A stretch of DNA of 36,820 bases from DASSWB01 sp035705495 (lineage in GTDB: Bacteria; Bacteroidota; Bacteroidia; Flavobacteriales; Flavobacteriaceae). Positions 1-7,864 of the stretch are shown here, piece by piece (within the stretch, counting starts at the first letter, position 1; each line of letters starts with the position of its first letter). Position numbers and translations under genes: made by a program. The stretch spans positions 1-36,820 of the forward strand of contig DASSWB010000090.1 of the NCBI GenBank assembly GCA_035705495.1. The letters run 5' to 3'. The notes below the pieces were generated by a model. The model saw nothing but the letters and a program-made list of their open reading frames with translations. It did not search any database and was not told the DNA's origin.

Positions 1-2957
1 ACGCCTGCCAAACTTAATATTACCGAAGTCATGATAATAACCGGTTTGGATATGGAATTAAATTGTGCAACGAGAATCAGTAAAATTCCGCCCAAAGCAA
101 TTAAAAGCGCCTTCAAAAGGAAGTTCATGTTTTCTTCCTGCTTTTCTTGCTCACCTGTAAAGTCCAATGTTACATTTTTTGGAAGCTCGTAATTATTCAA
201 GGCAACTTTTAAATGTTCTACAATTTCATTTCCATTGTATCCTTCCAAAACATTGGAATAAACAGTAATGACCCTTTTCAGATCTTTTCTTTTTATGGAA
301 CTAAAAGTTGCAGTAGGTGAGGTTTCAACCAAAGATGAAATTGGCACCTGCACAATTTCCCCGTTGCTCTGATTTTTGAATGTTACAGGCTGATTGAACA
401 GCATATTTTCATTGTATCGGGAATTTTCATCAAAACGGACATTGATCTCATAATCTTCATCTCCATCTTTGAAGGTCGAAATCTCTTCACCATAAATTGA
501 TCTTCGCAAGGTTTGTCCTACGGATGACGTTGAAACCCCCAATTGACCTGCTTTTTCGCGATCTACTACTACTTCCAGTTCTCGTTTTGATTTGTTGATA
601 TCAATCTTGATTTCCTCGATACCAGCAATACTCAAACTGTTTATAAAGGTTCTTAATCGTTCTGCTTCTGCAAGCATTTGACCATAATCCTCTCCTTTTA
701 ATTCTATGTTTATGGGATATCCCGTTGGTGGTCCTGCTGCGTCTTTTTCCACAACAATAGAAACTCCTGGAATTCCTTGAACCGCTGCTCGGACTTCAGA
801 TAGAACATCACTACTTTTTACTCCTCTGCGCTCATTATATTCACGCATGGAAAGCGTGATTTTCCCTTTATGTGGCATTTCGTTCTGCTGACCACCATCT
901 GTCTGCGGATTTCCAGCGCCTTCCCCCACTTGTGAAATAGCAGATTCCACCATAAAATTGTATCCGTCTTCATCTTCGTATTTTTCAATTGTTTCAAAAA
1001 TACGTTTCTCAAGGAGTTTTGTCAGTTGATTTGTTTTTTCAATGGCTGTTCCTTCCGGATACTCTATATAAGTAATTATCTGTTTGGGCTCGTTCTCGGG
1101 GAAAAATAAAACATCCGGTTTTACAATTCCTGTAAGGATAAATGAAAAAATCAGAAGGAGAAATGTTCCTACCAAAAAGATGGTCGCTTTTTTCCCACGT
1201 AAAGCAAAATGCAAAAATCTTCCGTAGGCATTATCCAGTTTTTTCAGAGCCGTAAATTGAAAATAATCTACATACTTGACCAGAAAGTATTTATAAATCC
1301 ATAGAAGAATGACCGCAAGAATCAACAAATTCCCAAATGCCCGAAGCATTCCAGATGGTAATGTGAAGCCAGCGATCAACAAAAGAATGCCGCCAATTCC
1401 CAAAATGGCACTGAGACGAATTAATTTCTTTTTAGGGATTGTTTCTTCTTCAGTCAGCATAAATTCCGAAGTCAACATTGAGTTTATAATCAACGCAACA
1501 AACAATGAAGAACCCAAAACTATTGAAAGTGTAATGGGGAAAATCATCATGAATTTACCAATTGTTCCTGGCCATAATGCCAATGGGAAAAAAGCAGCAA
1601 GTGTGGTTGCGGTGGAAGCAATAATTGGCCAAGCAATTTCGCCCATACCTTGTTTTGCGGCTTCTTTACGTGACATACCCTGACTCATCAAGGAATACAC
1701 ATTTTCCACTACAACAATTCCATTATCCACAAGCATTCCCAGTCCCATCACGAGTGCAAAAAGCACCATTGTATTTAGCGTGTAGCCCATACTGGATAAA
1801 ATTATAAAGGAAAGGAACATTGAAAGTGGAATGGCCAATCCCACGAACAAGGCATTTCTAAAACCTAAAAAGAACATAAGAACCCCAACAACCAGAATAA
1901 CCCCAAAAATAATGTTGTTAACCAAGTCATCGACTTGTCTTTCAGTATCGGTGGACATATCATTGGTATAACTGATATGCAATCCCTCAGGTAAATATTC
2001 TTCTTGTTCAATCTGAATGAGCGCTTTGATTTTTTCAACCGCTTCAATCATATTTTTTCCACCACGTTTTTTAATGTCCAGCATTACTACGGGTTCACCA
2101 TATTCACGGGCAAAGGTGCTTGCGTCTTTTTCGTGAAATTTAACATCGGCTATGTCTTTTAAGAAGATGTTGCCGTTCTCCCGTTTTACAACAATGTTTT
2201 CCAAATCTTCCGGCTCCTCAATTTCGCCAATGATTCGAATATTTTTTTGAACGCCATCGCTAATAATATTTCCACCGGAAATCGTTCTATTTTCCGCCCT
2301 TACCGCATTAATGATGTCATCAAAACTGACTTGGGAAGCGGTCATTTTATAGATGTCGACACCAATTTCGACTTCCATATCTTCTGCACCACGTACACTT
2401 GCTTCTTTTATTTCGGGAAGCAATTCAATTCTTTCCTGAAGGTATTCTGCATATTCTTTAAGTTTCTGAACCGGAAAATTTCCAGTTAGGTTTATATTCA
2501 GAATAGGCATTTCTTCGGAAATGTTCAGTGCAAAAACGTTGGGTTCAACTTTAGCACCGTTATCCATTATTGGCCAAGTCGTTTCGGATTTTACCAAATC
2601 GACCTTGTCCTTGACCTTTTGTTTCGCCAGATCTACATCTACATCATCTTCAAACTCCACAATAACCAAAGAATAGTCCTGAAGCGTGGTGGAACTGATA
2701 TAGGCAATACCGGAGATATCACTAAATTCTTCTTCCAGAGGCTCGGTAATGAATTTTTCTACGTCTTCCGCGGAATTTCCAGGATTGATCGAGCTAACGT
2801 ATATTTTGGTTTCAACTATTTCCGGAAAAGCTTCACGGGGCATCGAATAATAAGACATAATTCCGCCGATAAGCACGATGGCCATAATAACATAGACCGT
2901 CATTTTATTGTCTATGGCCCAGGAAGCCAGTTTAAATTCCCTGTCTATTTTATTCAT
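1..2957 (-). CDS. RND-family efflux pump permease (AcrB-like), 3' end outside window
   Basis: Inner-membrane proton-driven exporter, the pump of a tripartite efflux system. The frame is open from the ATG at 2957 to the left edge (985 complete codons), so the C-terminus is missing; family members usually exceed 1000 residues. Seen: an N-terminal TM helix ending near MPREAFPE, a large periplasmic region, a block of TM helices, a second periplasmic region (SINVKG-like GEDYGQ), and the start of the last TM block (ILVAQFNS) at the edge. The TM4 motif reads GLGMLVDNGIVVVEN, so the first proton-relay Asp is kept and the second is Asn. The start overlaps the end of the adaptor gene by 8 bases (ATGAATAA), which points to coupled translation in a tetR-tolC-hlyD-RND operon. 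Substrate cannot be read from sequence. Confidence 0.93.
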   Translation of the reverse strand, partial: MNKIDREFKLASWAIDNKMTVYVIMAIVLIGGIMSYYSMPREAFPEIVETKIYVSSINPGNSAEDVEKFITEPLEEEFSDISGIAYISSTTLQDYSLVIVEFEDDVDVDLAKQKVKDKVDLVKSETTWPIMDNGAKVEPNVFALNISEEMPILNINLTGNFPVQKLKEYAEYLQERIELLPEIKEASVRGAEDMEVEIGVDIYKMTASQVSFDDIINAVRAENRTISGGNIISDGVQKNIRIIGEIEEPEDLENIVVKRENGNIFLKDIADVKFHEKDASTFAREYGEPVVMLDIKKRGGKNMIEAVEKIKALIQIEQEEYLPEGLHISYTNDMSTDTERQVDDLVNNIIFGVILVVGVLMFFLGFRNALFVGLAIPLSMFLSFIILSSMGYTLNTMVLFALVMGLGMLVDNGIVVVENVYSLMSQGMSRKEAAKQGMGEIAWPIIASTATTLAAFFPLALWPGTIGKFMMIFPITLSIVLGSSLFVALIINSMLTSEFMLTEEETIPKKKLIRLSAILGIGGILLLIAGFTLPSGMLRAFGNLLILAVILLWIYKYFLVKYVDYFQFTALKKLDNAYGRFLHFALRGKKATIFLVGTFLLLIFSFILTGIVKPDVLFFPENEPKQIITYIEYPEGTAIEKTNQLTKLLEKRIFETIEKYEDEDGYNFMVESAISQVGEGAGNPQTDGGQQNEMPHKGKITLSMREYNERRGVKSSDVLSEVRAAVQGIPGVSIVVEKDAAGPPTGYPINIELKGEDYGQMLAEAERLRTFINSLSIAGIEEIKIDINKSKRELEVVVDREKAGQLGVSTSSVGQTLRRSIYGEEISTFKDGDEDYEINVRFDENSRYNENMLFNQPVTFKNQSNGEIVQVPISSLVETSPTATFSSIKRKDLKRVITVYSNVLEGYNGNEIVEHLKVALNNYELPKNVTLDFTGEQEKQEENMNFLLKALLIALGGILLILVAQFNSISKPVIIMTSVILSLAG

Positions 2958-4122
2958 ATACCTGGTTTCTAACTGTTACTTCTTGTCCGTCACGTAAATT
3001 TTTGCTGCCTTCAAGAATGATAATATCACCGGATTCCAATCCTTCCGTAATTTCTACCGATTCATTGTAAGAATAGCCAGTTTCAATTACATTCTCTTGA
3101 ACCACACCGCTATTTTCATCCTTTATCTTTAATGTGTAAACAATACTTTTTCCCGTTGCATTCCTCTGGACTATATTTTCAGGAATAATGATTGCATTTT
3201 CTTTTGAATAATCGTTGAATTTTACGGTAGCGATTTGGTTGGGAACAATCATTCCATCTTCATTTGGAATGGCAATTTCAATCGTGAAGGTGCGGTTGTT
3301 TGGATTGATATTGTTTCCAACCCGATTTATTTCTCCTTTGAATGTTTTGTTCAAAGAAGCGATTTCAACAAGCACTTCAGTGTTTTTTCCAATCTTGCCA
3401 AAATAAGATTCAGGAACCTCTGCTTCAACAAACATATTTTTCAGGCTAATAAGTCGGAACAGTTGATTTTGTCCCGGAGCCACCACAACGCCTTGTTCTG
3501 TATAAACTTCATCTATGATTCCGGCGAATGGAGCTCTAATAATGCTTTTTCCCAGTTGTGATTGAACTTGGTTTATGGAACTGTTAAGTGCCTCATAATT
3601 TGCTTTTGCCTGCAAGTACTGGATTTCGGAGCCTATGTTTTGTTCCCATAAACGTTCTTGTCGTTCAAACGTGGTTTTTGCCAAAGCTGCCTGGGTTTTT
3701 AACCTTGCCAACTCGCTTGAAAGTCCGCCGTCATCAACAATGGCCAAAATTTGTCCTTTTGAAACTTTTTGTCCTTCGTCAACACGAACATCTTTCAAAA
3801 TTCCAGCCGATTCGGGATAAACAACAATATTTTCATCTGTTGCAACATCTCCTTGAACTTCCGCATAATGTTTAAATATGGTATCCTTGATTTTCTGAGT
3901 GGTAACCAAAGCAAAATTTTTATTCGGATCCAATTTTTTGATTTCCGCATCCAGCAAGTCGATTTTTTTGGAAAGTTCGGCCTGTTGCTTGTTCAATTCC
4001 GCTTTTTTCTCTCGCAATTGGGTTACATCTCCTTTTTCTATGAGACTTTCAACGGAATCAGGTTCATTTCCGCAGGAAAGAATCAGGAGGGAAAACAATA
4101 CTAATAAGATGGTTTTTTTCAT
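2950..4122 (-). CDS. RND efflux periplasmic adaptor (HlyD/MFP family), lipoprotein
   Basis: Membrane-fusion protein of 390 aa that links the RND permease to the TolC channel. The N-terminus is a lipoprotein signal with lipobox LILSC, lipidated Cys at residue 17. Next comes a Lys/Glu/Gln-rich coiled coil at about residues 35-70, then a biotinyl-lipoyl-like half motif (YPESAGILKDVRVDEGQKVS) and a second hairpin helix (about 140-190). Beta-barrel and membrane-proximal domains follow (IIRAPFAGIIDEVYTEQG onwards). The coiled coil before the first lipoyl half is additional to the usual hairpin. It starts 17 bases after the tolC stop and its end overlaps the permease start, as expected for one operon. 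Confidence 0.95.
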   Translation of the reverse strand: MKKTILLVLFSLLILSCGNEPDSVESLIEKGDVTQLREKKAELNKQQAELSKKIDLLDAEIKKLDPNKNFALVTTQKIKDTIFKHYAEVQGDVATDENIVVYPESAGILKDVRVDEGQKVSKGQILAIVDDGGLSSELARLKTQAALAKTTFERQERLWEQNIGSEIQYLQAKANYEALNSSINQVQSQLGKSIIRAPFAGIIDEVYTEQGVVVAPGQNQLFRLISLKNMFVEAEVPESYFGKIGKNTEVLVEIASLNKTFKGEINRVGNNINPNNRTFTIEIAIPNEDGMIVPNQIATVKFNDYSKENAIIIPENIVQRNATGKSIVYTLKIKDENSGVVQENVIETGYSYNESVEITEGLESGDIIILEGSKNLRDGQEVTVRNQVYE

Positions 4123-4138
4123 TTTGAAAAATGCTAAT

Positions 4139-5509
4139 TTAATTTTCGTTTGTGGTTGTGTCCAGTAGATTTTCTAGTTCCGCTTTTTCGGTGATGACAT
4201 CCATCATCGCTTGAAGCAGTTGTTGTTGCGCATTGTATAATTGATTTTGGGCTTCGCTGAGTTCAAAACTTGAGGCAAGACCTTCAAAGAATTTTATCTG
4301 GTTTTTATCTTCAATACGCTGCGCCAACTCCAGGTTTTTCTTTTGGGTGATGTAATTTTCAATGCTGAATTCATAGTCGTTTTTAGCCGAATTTATCTGA
4401 AGTTGTACCTCATTCTTTGTTTTTTCAAGATTAAGAAGCGCTTGTTCGTGAGCTATTTTTTTCTGTTGTGTTCGAGCACCACGCATTCCACTGCTGAAGA
4501 TGGGAATATTGAGACTAACACCTAAAATTGACTGTGCGAAATAATCCTGATCTGAATCCAGAAAATTGAATTCCTCATTAAACCCTTGATAACCATAATT
4601 TACAAATGCCGAAAGGCTAGGAAGTGCTTTTGCTTTTTCCAATTTTACTTGAATTTCAGCTGATTCTTTTTGATCTTCTGCAATAATGTAATCGATGTTG
4701 TCTTCTATTGGGATGGTTTTTTCCAGTAAAGCCAAATCGTAATTTTTCATTGTTAAATCCTCCAAATTTTCAGACAAGGTTACTGTGGTTTCAATTGGTA
4801 AACCCAAAGTTATATTCAACATTTCGTAGGCGACATCACGCATTCTCACGCTTCGGTTCAGGTTGTTTTTTAAAGTTAAAAGAGTGATTTCGAGTCGTTC
4901 AACATCTTCTTCTTCCGCCAAACCATTTTCAAATATCTTTTTGGTATCGTCGTAATTCTTTTGAATATTGGAAACATTTCGGTTCAATATTTTCACACTT
5001 TCTTCTGCCAACAGAACATTGCTGTAAGCACTTATTATCGCTTTCTCGACTTCTTGATCCGTTTTGATTTTTATATTTTCGGAAATTTCCAAAAGTGTCT
5101 TGGCCGATTGTACGCCAACAATATAAGATCCGTCGAATATTAATTGATTCCAGGTCGCTGTCGCGTTCATGCTTTGTTTGGTCCCAAATCTTACCGGCAT
5201 AAAAGTTCCGGGTTCACCTCCGGCAATTTCCGCAGGAATCAACGTTACTGGTTGTTTTAGATAATTTTGATAATCAACGCCTCCAGTTATTTGAGGCAGA
5301 CCTTGGGAAATTATTTCCCATTTCTGTTTGAGTGCTTTTTCAATATCTTTTTCAGCGATCTGGGAATCATAATTATTGTCAAGTCCAAATTCTATGGCTT
5401 CTTCCAAAGAGAAAGTATAACTTTCTTTTGGCTGATTTTCCTGCGCCATTAAAAGTGTGGAGAACAGGAAAAGAAAAATCAAGCTGCTATGCTTCAGTAT
5501 TTGCTTCAT
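4139..5509 (-). CDS. TolC-family outer-membrane efflux channel
   Basis: Outer-membrane factor of 456 aa for the adjacent RND pump. Signal peptide at residues 1-22 (hydrophobic stretch SLIFLFLFSTLLMA followed by QENQ). The rest has the duplicated long-helix architecture of the TolC family: a first repeat beginning SYTFSLEEAIEFGLDNNYDSQ and a second with LEKAKALPSLSAFVNYGYQG, a typical OEP-domain beta-strand entry. Length fits the family. The first 23 bases overlap the 3' end of tetR, so the channel is probably co-translated with its regulator. No lipobox is seen. Confidence 0.95.
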   Translation of the reverse strand: MKQILKHSSLIFLFLFSTLLMAQENQPKESYTFSLEEAIEFGLDNNYDSQIAEKDIEKALKQKWEIISQGLPQITGGVDYQNYLKQPVTLIPAEIAGGEPGTFMPVRFGTKQSMNATATWNQLIFDGSYIVGVQSAKTLLEISENIKIKTDQEVEKAIISAYSNVLLAEESVKILNRNVSNIQKNYDDTKKIFENGLAEEEDVERLEITLLTLKNNLNRSVRMRDVAYEMLNITLGLPIETTVTLSENLEDLTMKNYDLALLEKTIPIEDNIDYIIAEDQKESAEIQVKLEKAKALPSLSAFVNYGYQGFNEEFNFLDSDQDYFAQSILGVSLNIPIFSSGMRGARTQQKKIAHEQALLNLEKTKNEVQLQINSAKNDYEFSIENYITQKKNLELAQRIEDKNQIKFFEGLASSFELSEAQNQLYNAQQQLLQAMMDVITEKAELENLLDTTTNEN

Positions 5510-6104
5510 TTGTTTTTATAAAATCTTGTAAAGTTTGTAGTCCTTTTGGTGTGCATATCGCCCGAAGATGATATTCTAGAAAATATTGCATGATTTGTTG
5601 ATTCGAATACAAATCAGGCGGGAAAAACCGTTGATCCTTGGTACCCAAAATTCCGATGAAATGAATCCGACTAATAAAAGGAACAGGAAGATCATCTCTA
5701 TAATGTCCCGTGGCAATCCCGCGTTCCAAGTTTTCGCTGACACAACAATCAATCAATTCAAATTGCTGGATTTTTATATTCTCATAGATTTTTGGATAAT
5801 ATTTTTGAAGTTGATATTGTGGTGAGCTTTTTTCTTCTTTTAAATGAATAGAGGTGAACTTTTTAATTTCAAAAAGTTCCTCAATCGGATTCTGTTTCTT
5901 CGCCCTAATTTCACAAATTCCGTCATATATAAAGGCGAAAAGCGTTGAAACACAAGCTTCAATCAATTTGCTTTTGGTCTGAAAATGTTCGTAAATGGTT
6001 TTTTTCGAAATTCCCATTTCGTTACCAATGTCGTCCATTGTCACACTTTTGAAACCAAGGTTCAAAAATTTTTCTGTTGCGGTATTTATAATTTTCTCTT
6101 TCAT
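5487..6104 (-). CDS. TetR/AcrR-family transcriptional regulator
   Basis: Predicted 205-aa repressor of its own efflux operon. The helix-turn-helix lies at about residues 20-45 (SVTMDDIGNEMGISKKTIYE), the rest being the variable ligand-binding helical domain. I chose the ATG at 6104 because a GGAG lies 6 bases upstream (6111-6114), one of few clear Shine-Dalgarno sites here; an in-frame TTG at 6116 would place the SD inside the gene. First gene of the operon with tolC, hlyD and the RND permease. A perfect inverted repeat at 6140-6164 overlaps its promoter, which supports autoregulation. The ligand is unknown. Confidence 0.93.
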   Translation of the reverse strand: MKEKIINTATEKFLNLGFKSVTMDDIGNEMGISKKTIYEHFQTKSKLIEACVSTLFAFIYDGICEIRAKKQNPIEELFEIKKFTSIHLKEEKSSPQYQLQKYYPKIYENIKIQQFELIDCCVSENLERGIATGHYRDDLPVPFISRIHFIGILGTKDQRFFPPDLYSNQQIMQYFLEYHLRAICTPKGLQTLQDFIKTNEANTEA

Positions 6105-6124
6105 TAAAACCTCCAATTGGTCGG

Positions 6125-6155
6125 CAAAAATAATTCAAAGAAACTTTTAAACCAA
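6125..6155 (-). promoter_or_regulatory. Promoter of the tetR-efflux operon
   Basis: On the minus strand a -7 box TATTTTTG (6125-6132) is preceded after 20 bases by TTG (6153-6155), matching the Bacteroidetes pattern TTTG...TAnnTTTG. It lies 20 bases before the Shine-Dalgarno sequence of tetR. Confidence 0.6.
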
Positions 6156-6164
6156 GAAAGTTTC
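6140..6164. promoter_or_regulatory. Probable TetR operator (inverted repeat)
   Basis: Perfect 8-base arms GAAACTTT (6140-6147) and AAAGTTTC (6157-6164) separated by 9 bases. The repeat covers the -33 element and the spacer of the tetR promoter, so a bound repressor would block RNA polymerase. Its size and position are typical of TetR operators; binding itself is inferred. Confidence 0.6.
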
Positions 6165-6237
6165 CAAGTTTTTACAGCTGTTTTCCGTTAGGAGGATATA
6201 TTTGATCAATTGTGTATTTTAGCGGAAAATTCATTTA

Positions 6238-7212
6238 ATGTACGAGCTCCATATTTATCAAGAATCTTTTGATCAATATTTAAAAGACAAAGTAACTTCC
6301 AAGGAACCCAGAAACCTTTACGAGCCTATTTCCTACATTCTGAATTTAGGCGGAAAAAGATTGCGCCCAGTATTACTTCTTTTGGTTGCTGATTTGTTTT
6401 CCGGTAAATATAAAAACGCTTTGGATGCGGCTTTAGCTGTAGAAGTATTTCATAATTTTTCATTGGTTCACGATGATATTATGGATGCAGCGCCTTTAAG
6501 ACGTGGGGAGGCTACAGTACACGAAAAATGGGATGTGAATACGGCCATACTTTCAGGAGATGCGATGCTGATAAATGCATACCGACTTTTTGAGAATTAT
6601 CCCGATGCAGTTTTTAAGGAATTGGCAACATTGTTTAGTACGACCGCAATTCAAGTGTGTGAAGGTCAGCAGTACGACATTGATTTTGCAACGATGGAAG
6701 ATGTTAGTATAGCGCAATATATTCATATGATTGAATATAAAACTGCGGTTCTGGTTGGGGCAAGTTTGCAAATGGGTGCAATTATCGCCGAATCATCTGT
6801 GGAATGTAAAACCGCGATTTATGAATTCGGAAAATTACTCGGAACCGCTTTTCAAATTCAGGATGATTATTTGGATGTTTTTGGAGATCCCATCGATTTC
6901 GGGAAACAGGTAGGAGGAGATATTATTGAAAATAAAAAAACCTATTTGTACCTGAAGGCTTTAGAGCAAGCCGACGAAAAAAACAAACAGCAATTACTTC
7001 ATTTGTATTCCATTAATCCTGTCGATGCCAAGGGGAAAATTGATACGGTAAAAAGTTTGTTTCTTCAAAGCAAGGCAGACGAAGCTACAAAAAATGCGAT
7101 TCAGGAATATACGGAAAAGGCTTTTTCGGTTTTGGAAAAAATGGATCTTTCCGAAGCAAAAAAAGAACCGTTAAGACGGTTTGGCGAAAATTTAATGAAT
7201 CGGCAATACTAG
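6238..7212 (+). CDS. Polyprenyl diphosphate synthase (likely GGPP/FPP synthase)
   Basis: Trans-prenyltransferase of 324 aa that condenses isopentenyl diphosphate with allylic diphosphates. Both Asp-rich motifs are present: first DDIMD at residues 79-83 followed by RRG, and second DDYLD at 209-213; GGKRLRP near 38-44 binds diphosphate. The first motif lacks the two-residue insertion of bacterial FPP synthase, and the residue five before it is Phe (F74) with Ser at -4. In the family this pattern favours C15-C20 products, as in archaeal-type GGPP synthase, over long quinone chains. This is an inference; product length needs an assay. It is divergent from tetR and not linked to the mevalonate genes at 26-30 kb. 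Confidence 0.9.
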   Translation: MYELHIYQESFDQYLKDKVTSKEPRNLYEPISYILNLGGKRLRPVLLLLVADLFSGKYKNALDAALAVEVFHNFSLVHDDIMDAAPLRRGEATVHEKWDVNTAILSGDAMLINAYRLFENYPDAVFKELATLFSTTAIQVCEGQQYDIDFATMEDVSIAQYIHMIEYKTAVLVGASLQMGAIIAESSVECKTAIYEFGKLLGTAFQIQDDYLDVFGDPIDFGKQVGGDIIENKKTYLYLKALEQADEKNKQQLLHLYSINPVDAKGKIDTVKSLFLQSKADEATKNAIQEYTEKAFSVLEKMDLSEAKKEPLRRFGENLMNRQY

Positions 7213-7219
7213 ATATTTT

Positions 7220-7774
7220 TCAGAAATAAACACTGACAAAAGGAGCCAGAGGTGTAGAATAAATACTTTTGTCTTCGTCATAAAGAACATCATACCGCAA
7301 TCCAATAGTTACTGGTCCTGTTCTGTATCCTGCGCCCAGAAATAAAGCGGGGTACATATAATTTTTGTCCACATCCGGACCTCCAATATATTTATCTTTC
7401 ATATTTACTTGAAGCAATTCAAATTCCGCAGAAAGTCGTAGAACCGGCAGCGGGCTCAGGTAGGTCAATAAACTTCCTCCAAATGTGGAAGCTTTAAAAG
7501 AATTGGTACTGGACAGAGAGCCTTGCAAACCGACTCCCGCTGAAAAATATTGGTTAAAATCGTAAATTGCGGAAGGTGCCAAAAAGCCATAAAAAGAATC
7601 ATTTCCAAAAGAAGCGCCAATACTGCCGCCAAACCTTACATGGCTCCAGAAATTATCAGTTTTATCCTGTGCGTTTAAGTTTTGTGAAACTGCGAGAAAA
7701 ATTAGGAAAAATCCCGAGAATATTTTTTTGGAATTAAGAAAATTAAGTGTCATAATCAAAAACTTCTGTAGCAT
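7220..7774 (-). CDS. Small outer-membrane beta-barrel-like protein
   Basis: 184 aa, no confident family. It has a signal peptide (hydrophobic IFSGFFLIFLAVSQNLNA, cleavage before QDK) and then Gly- and aromatic-rich alternating strands (FGGSIGASFG, YFSAGVGLQG, ALFLGAGYRTGPVTIGLRYD), ending in Phe, which is the C-terminal signature of outer-membrane barrels. Probably a small 8-strand barrel. The start may be ATG 7774 or ATG 7753 (MTLNFLNSKK); the shorter form gives a more usual signal peptide. It converges on the prenyl synthase with a 7-base gap and is a single-gene unit. Confidence 0.75.
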   Translation of the reverse strand: MLQKFLIMTLNFLNSKKIFSGFFLIFLAVSQNLNAQDKTDNFWSHVRFGGSIGASFGNDSFYGFLAPSAIYDFNQYFSAGVGLQGSLSSTNSFKASTFGGSLLTYLSPLPVLRLSAEFELLQVNMKDKYIGGPDVDKNYMYPALFLGAGYRTGPVTIGLRYDVLYDEDKSIYSTPLAPFVSVYF

Positions 7775-7818
7775 TGGTTAAATATATGAAATCGGTTTAA
7801 GTATGTGATTAAAGTTTG

Positions 7819-7826
7819 TATTTTTG
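7819..7826 (+). promoter_or_regulatory. -7 box of sucA promoter
   Basis: TATTTTTG matches TAnnTTTG and lies 38 bases before the chosen sucA ATG. No clear -33 TTTG is seen at the right distance. Confidence 0.45.
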
Positions 7827-7864
7827 CACTGTTTATTATAAAAAAAGGATTCAAGTCCCCAATT

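Noticed and set aside
1309..1683. 124-codon open frame on the plus strand
   Set aside because: It is antisense to the RND permease, whose frame is continuous with conserved motifs.
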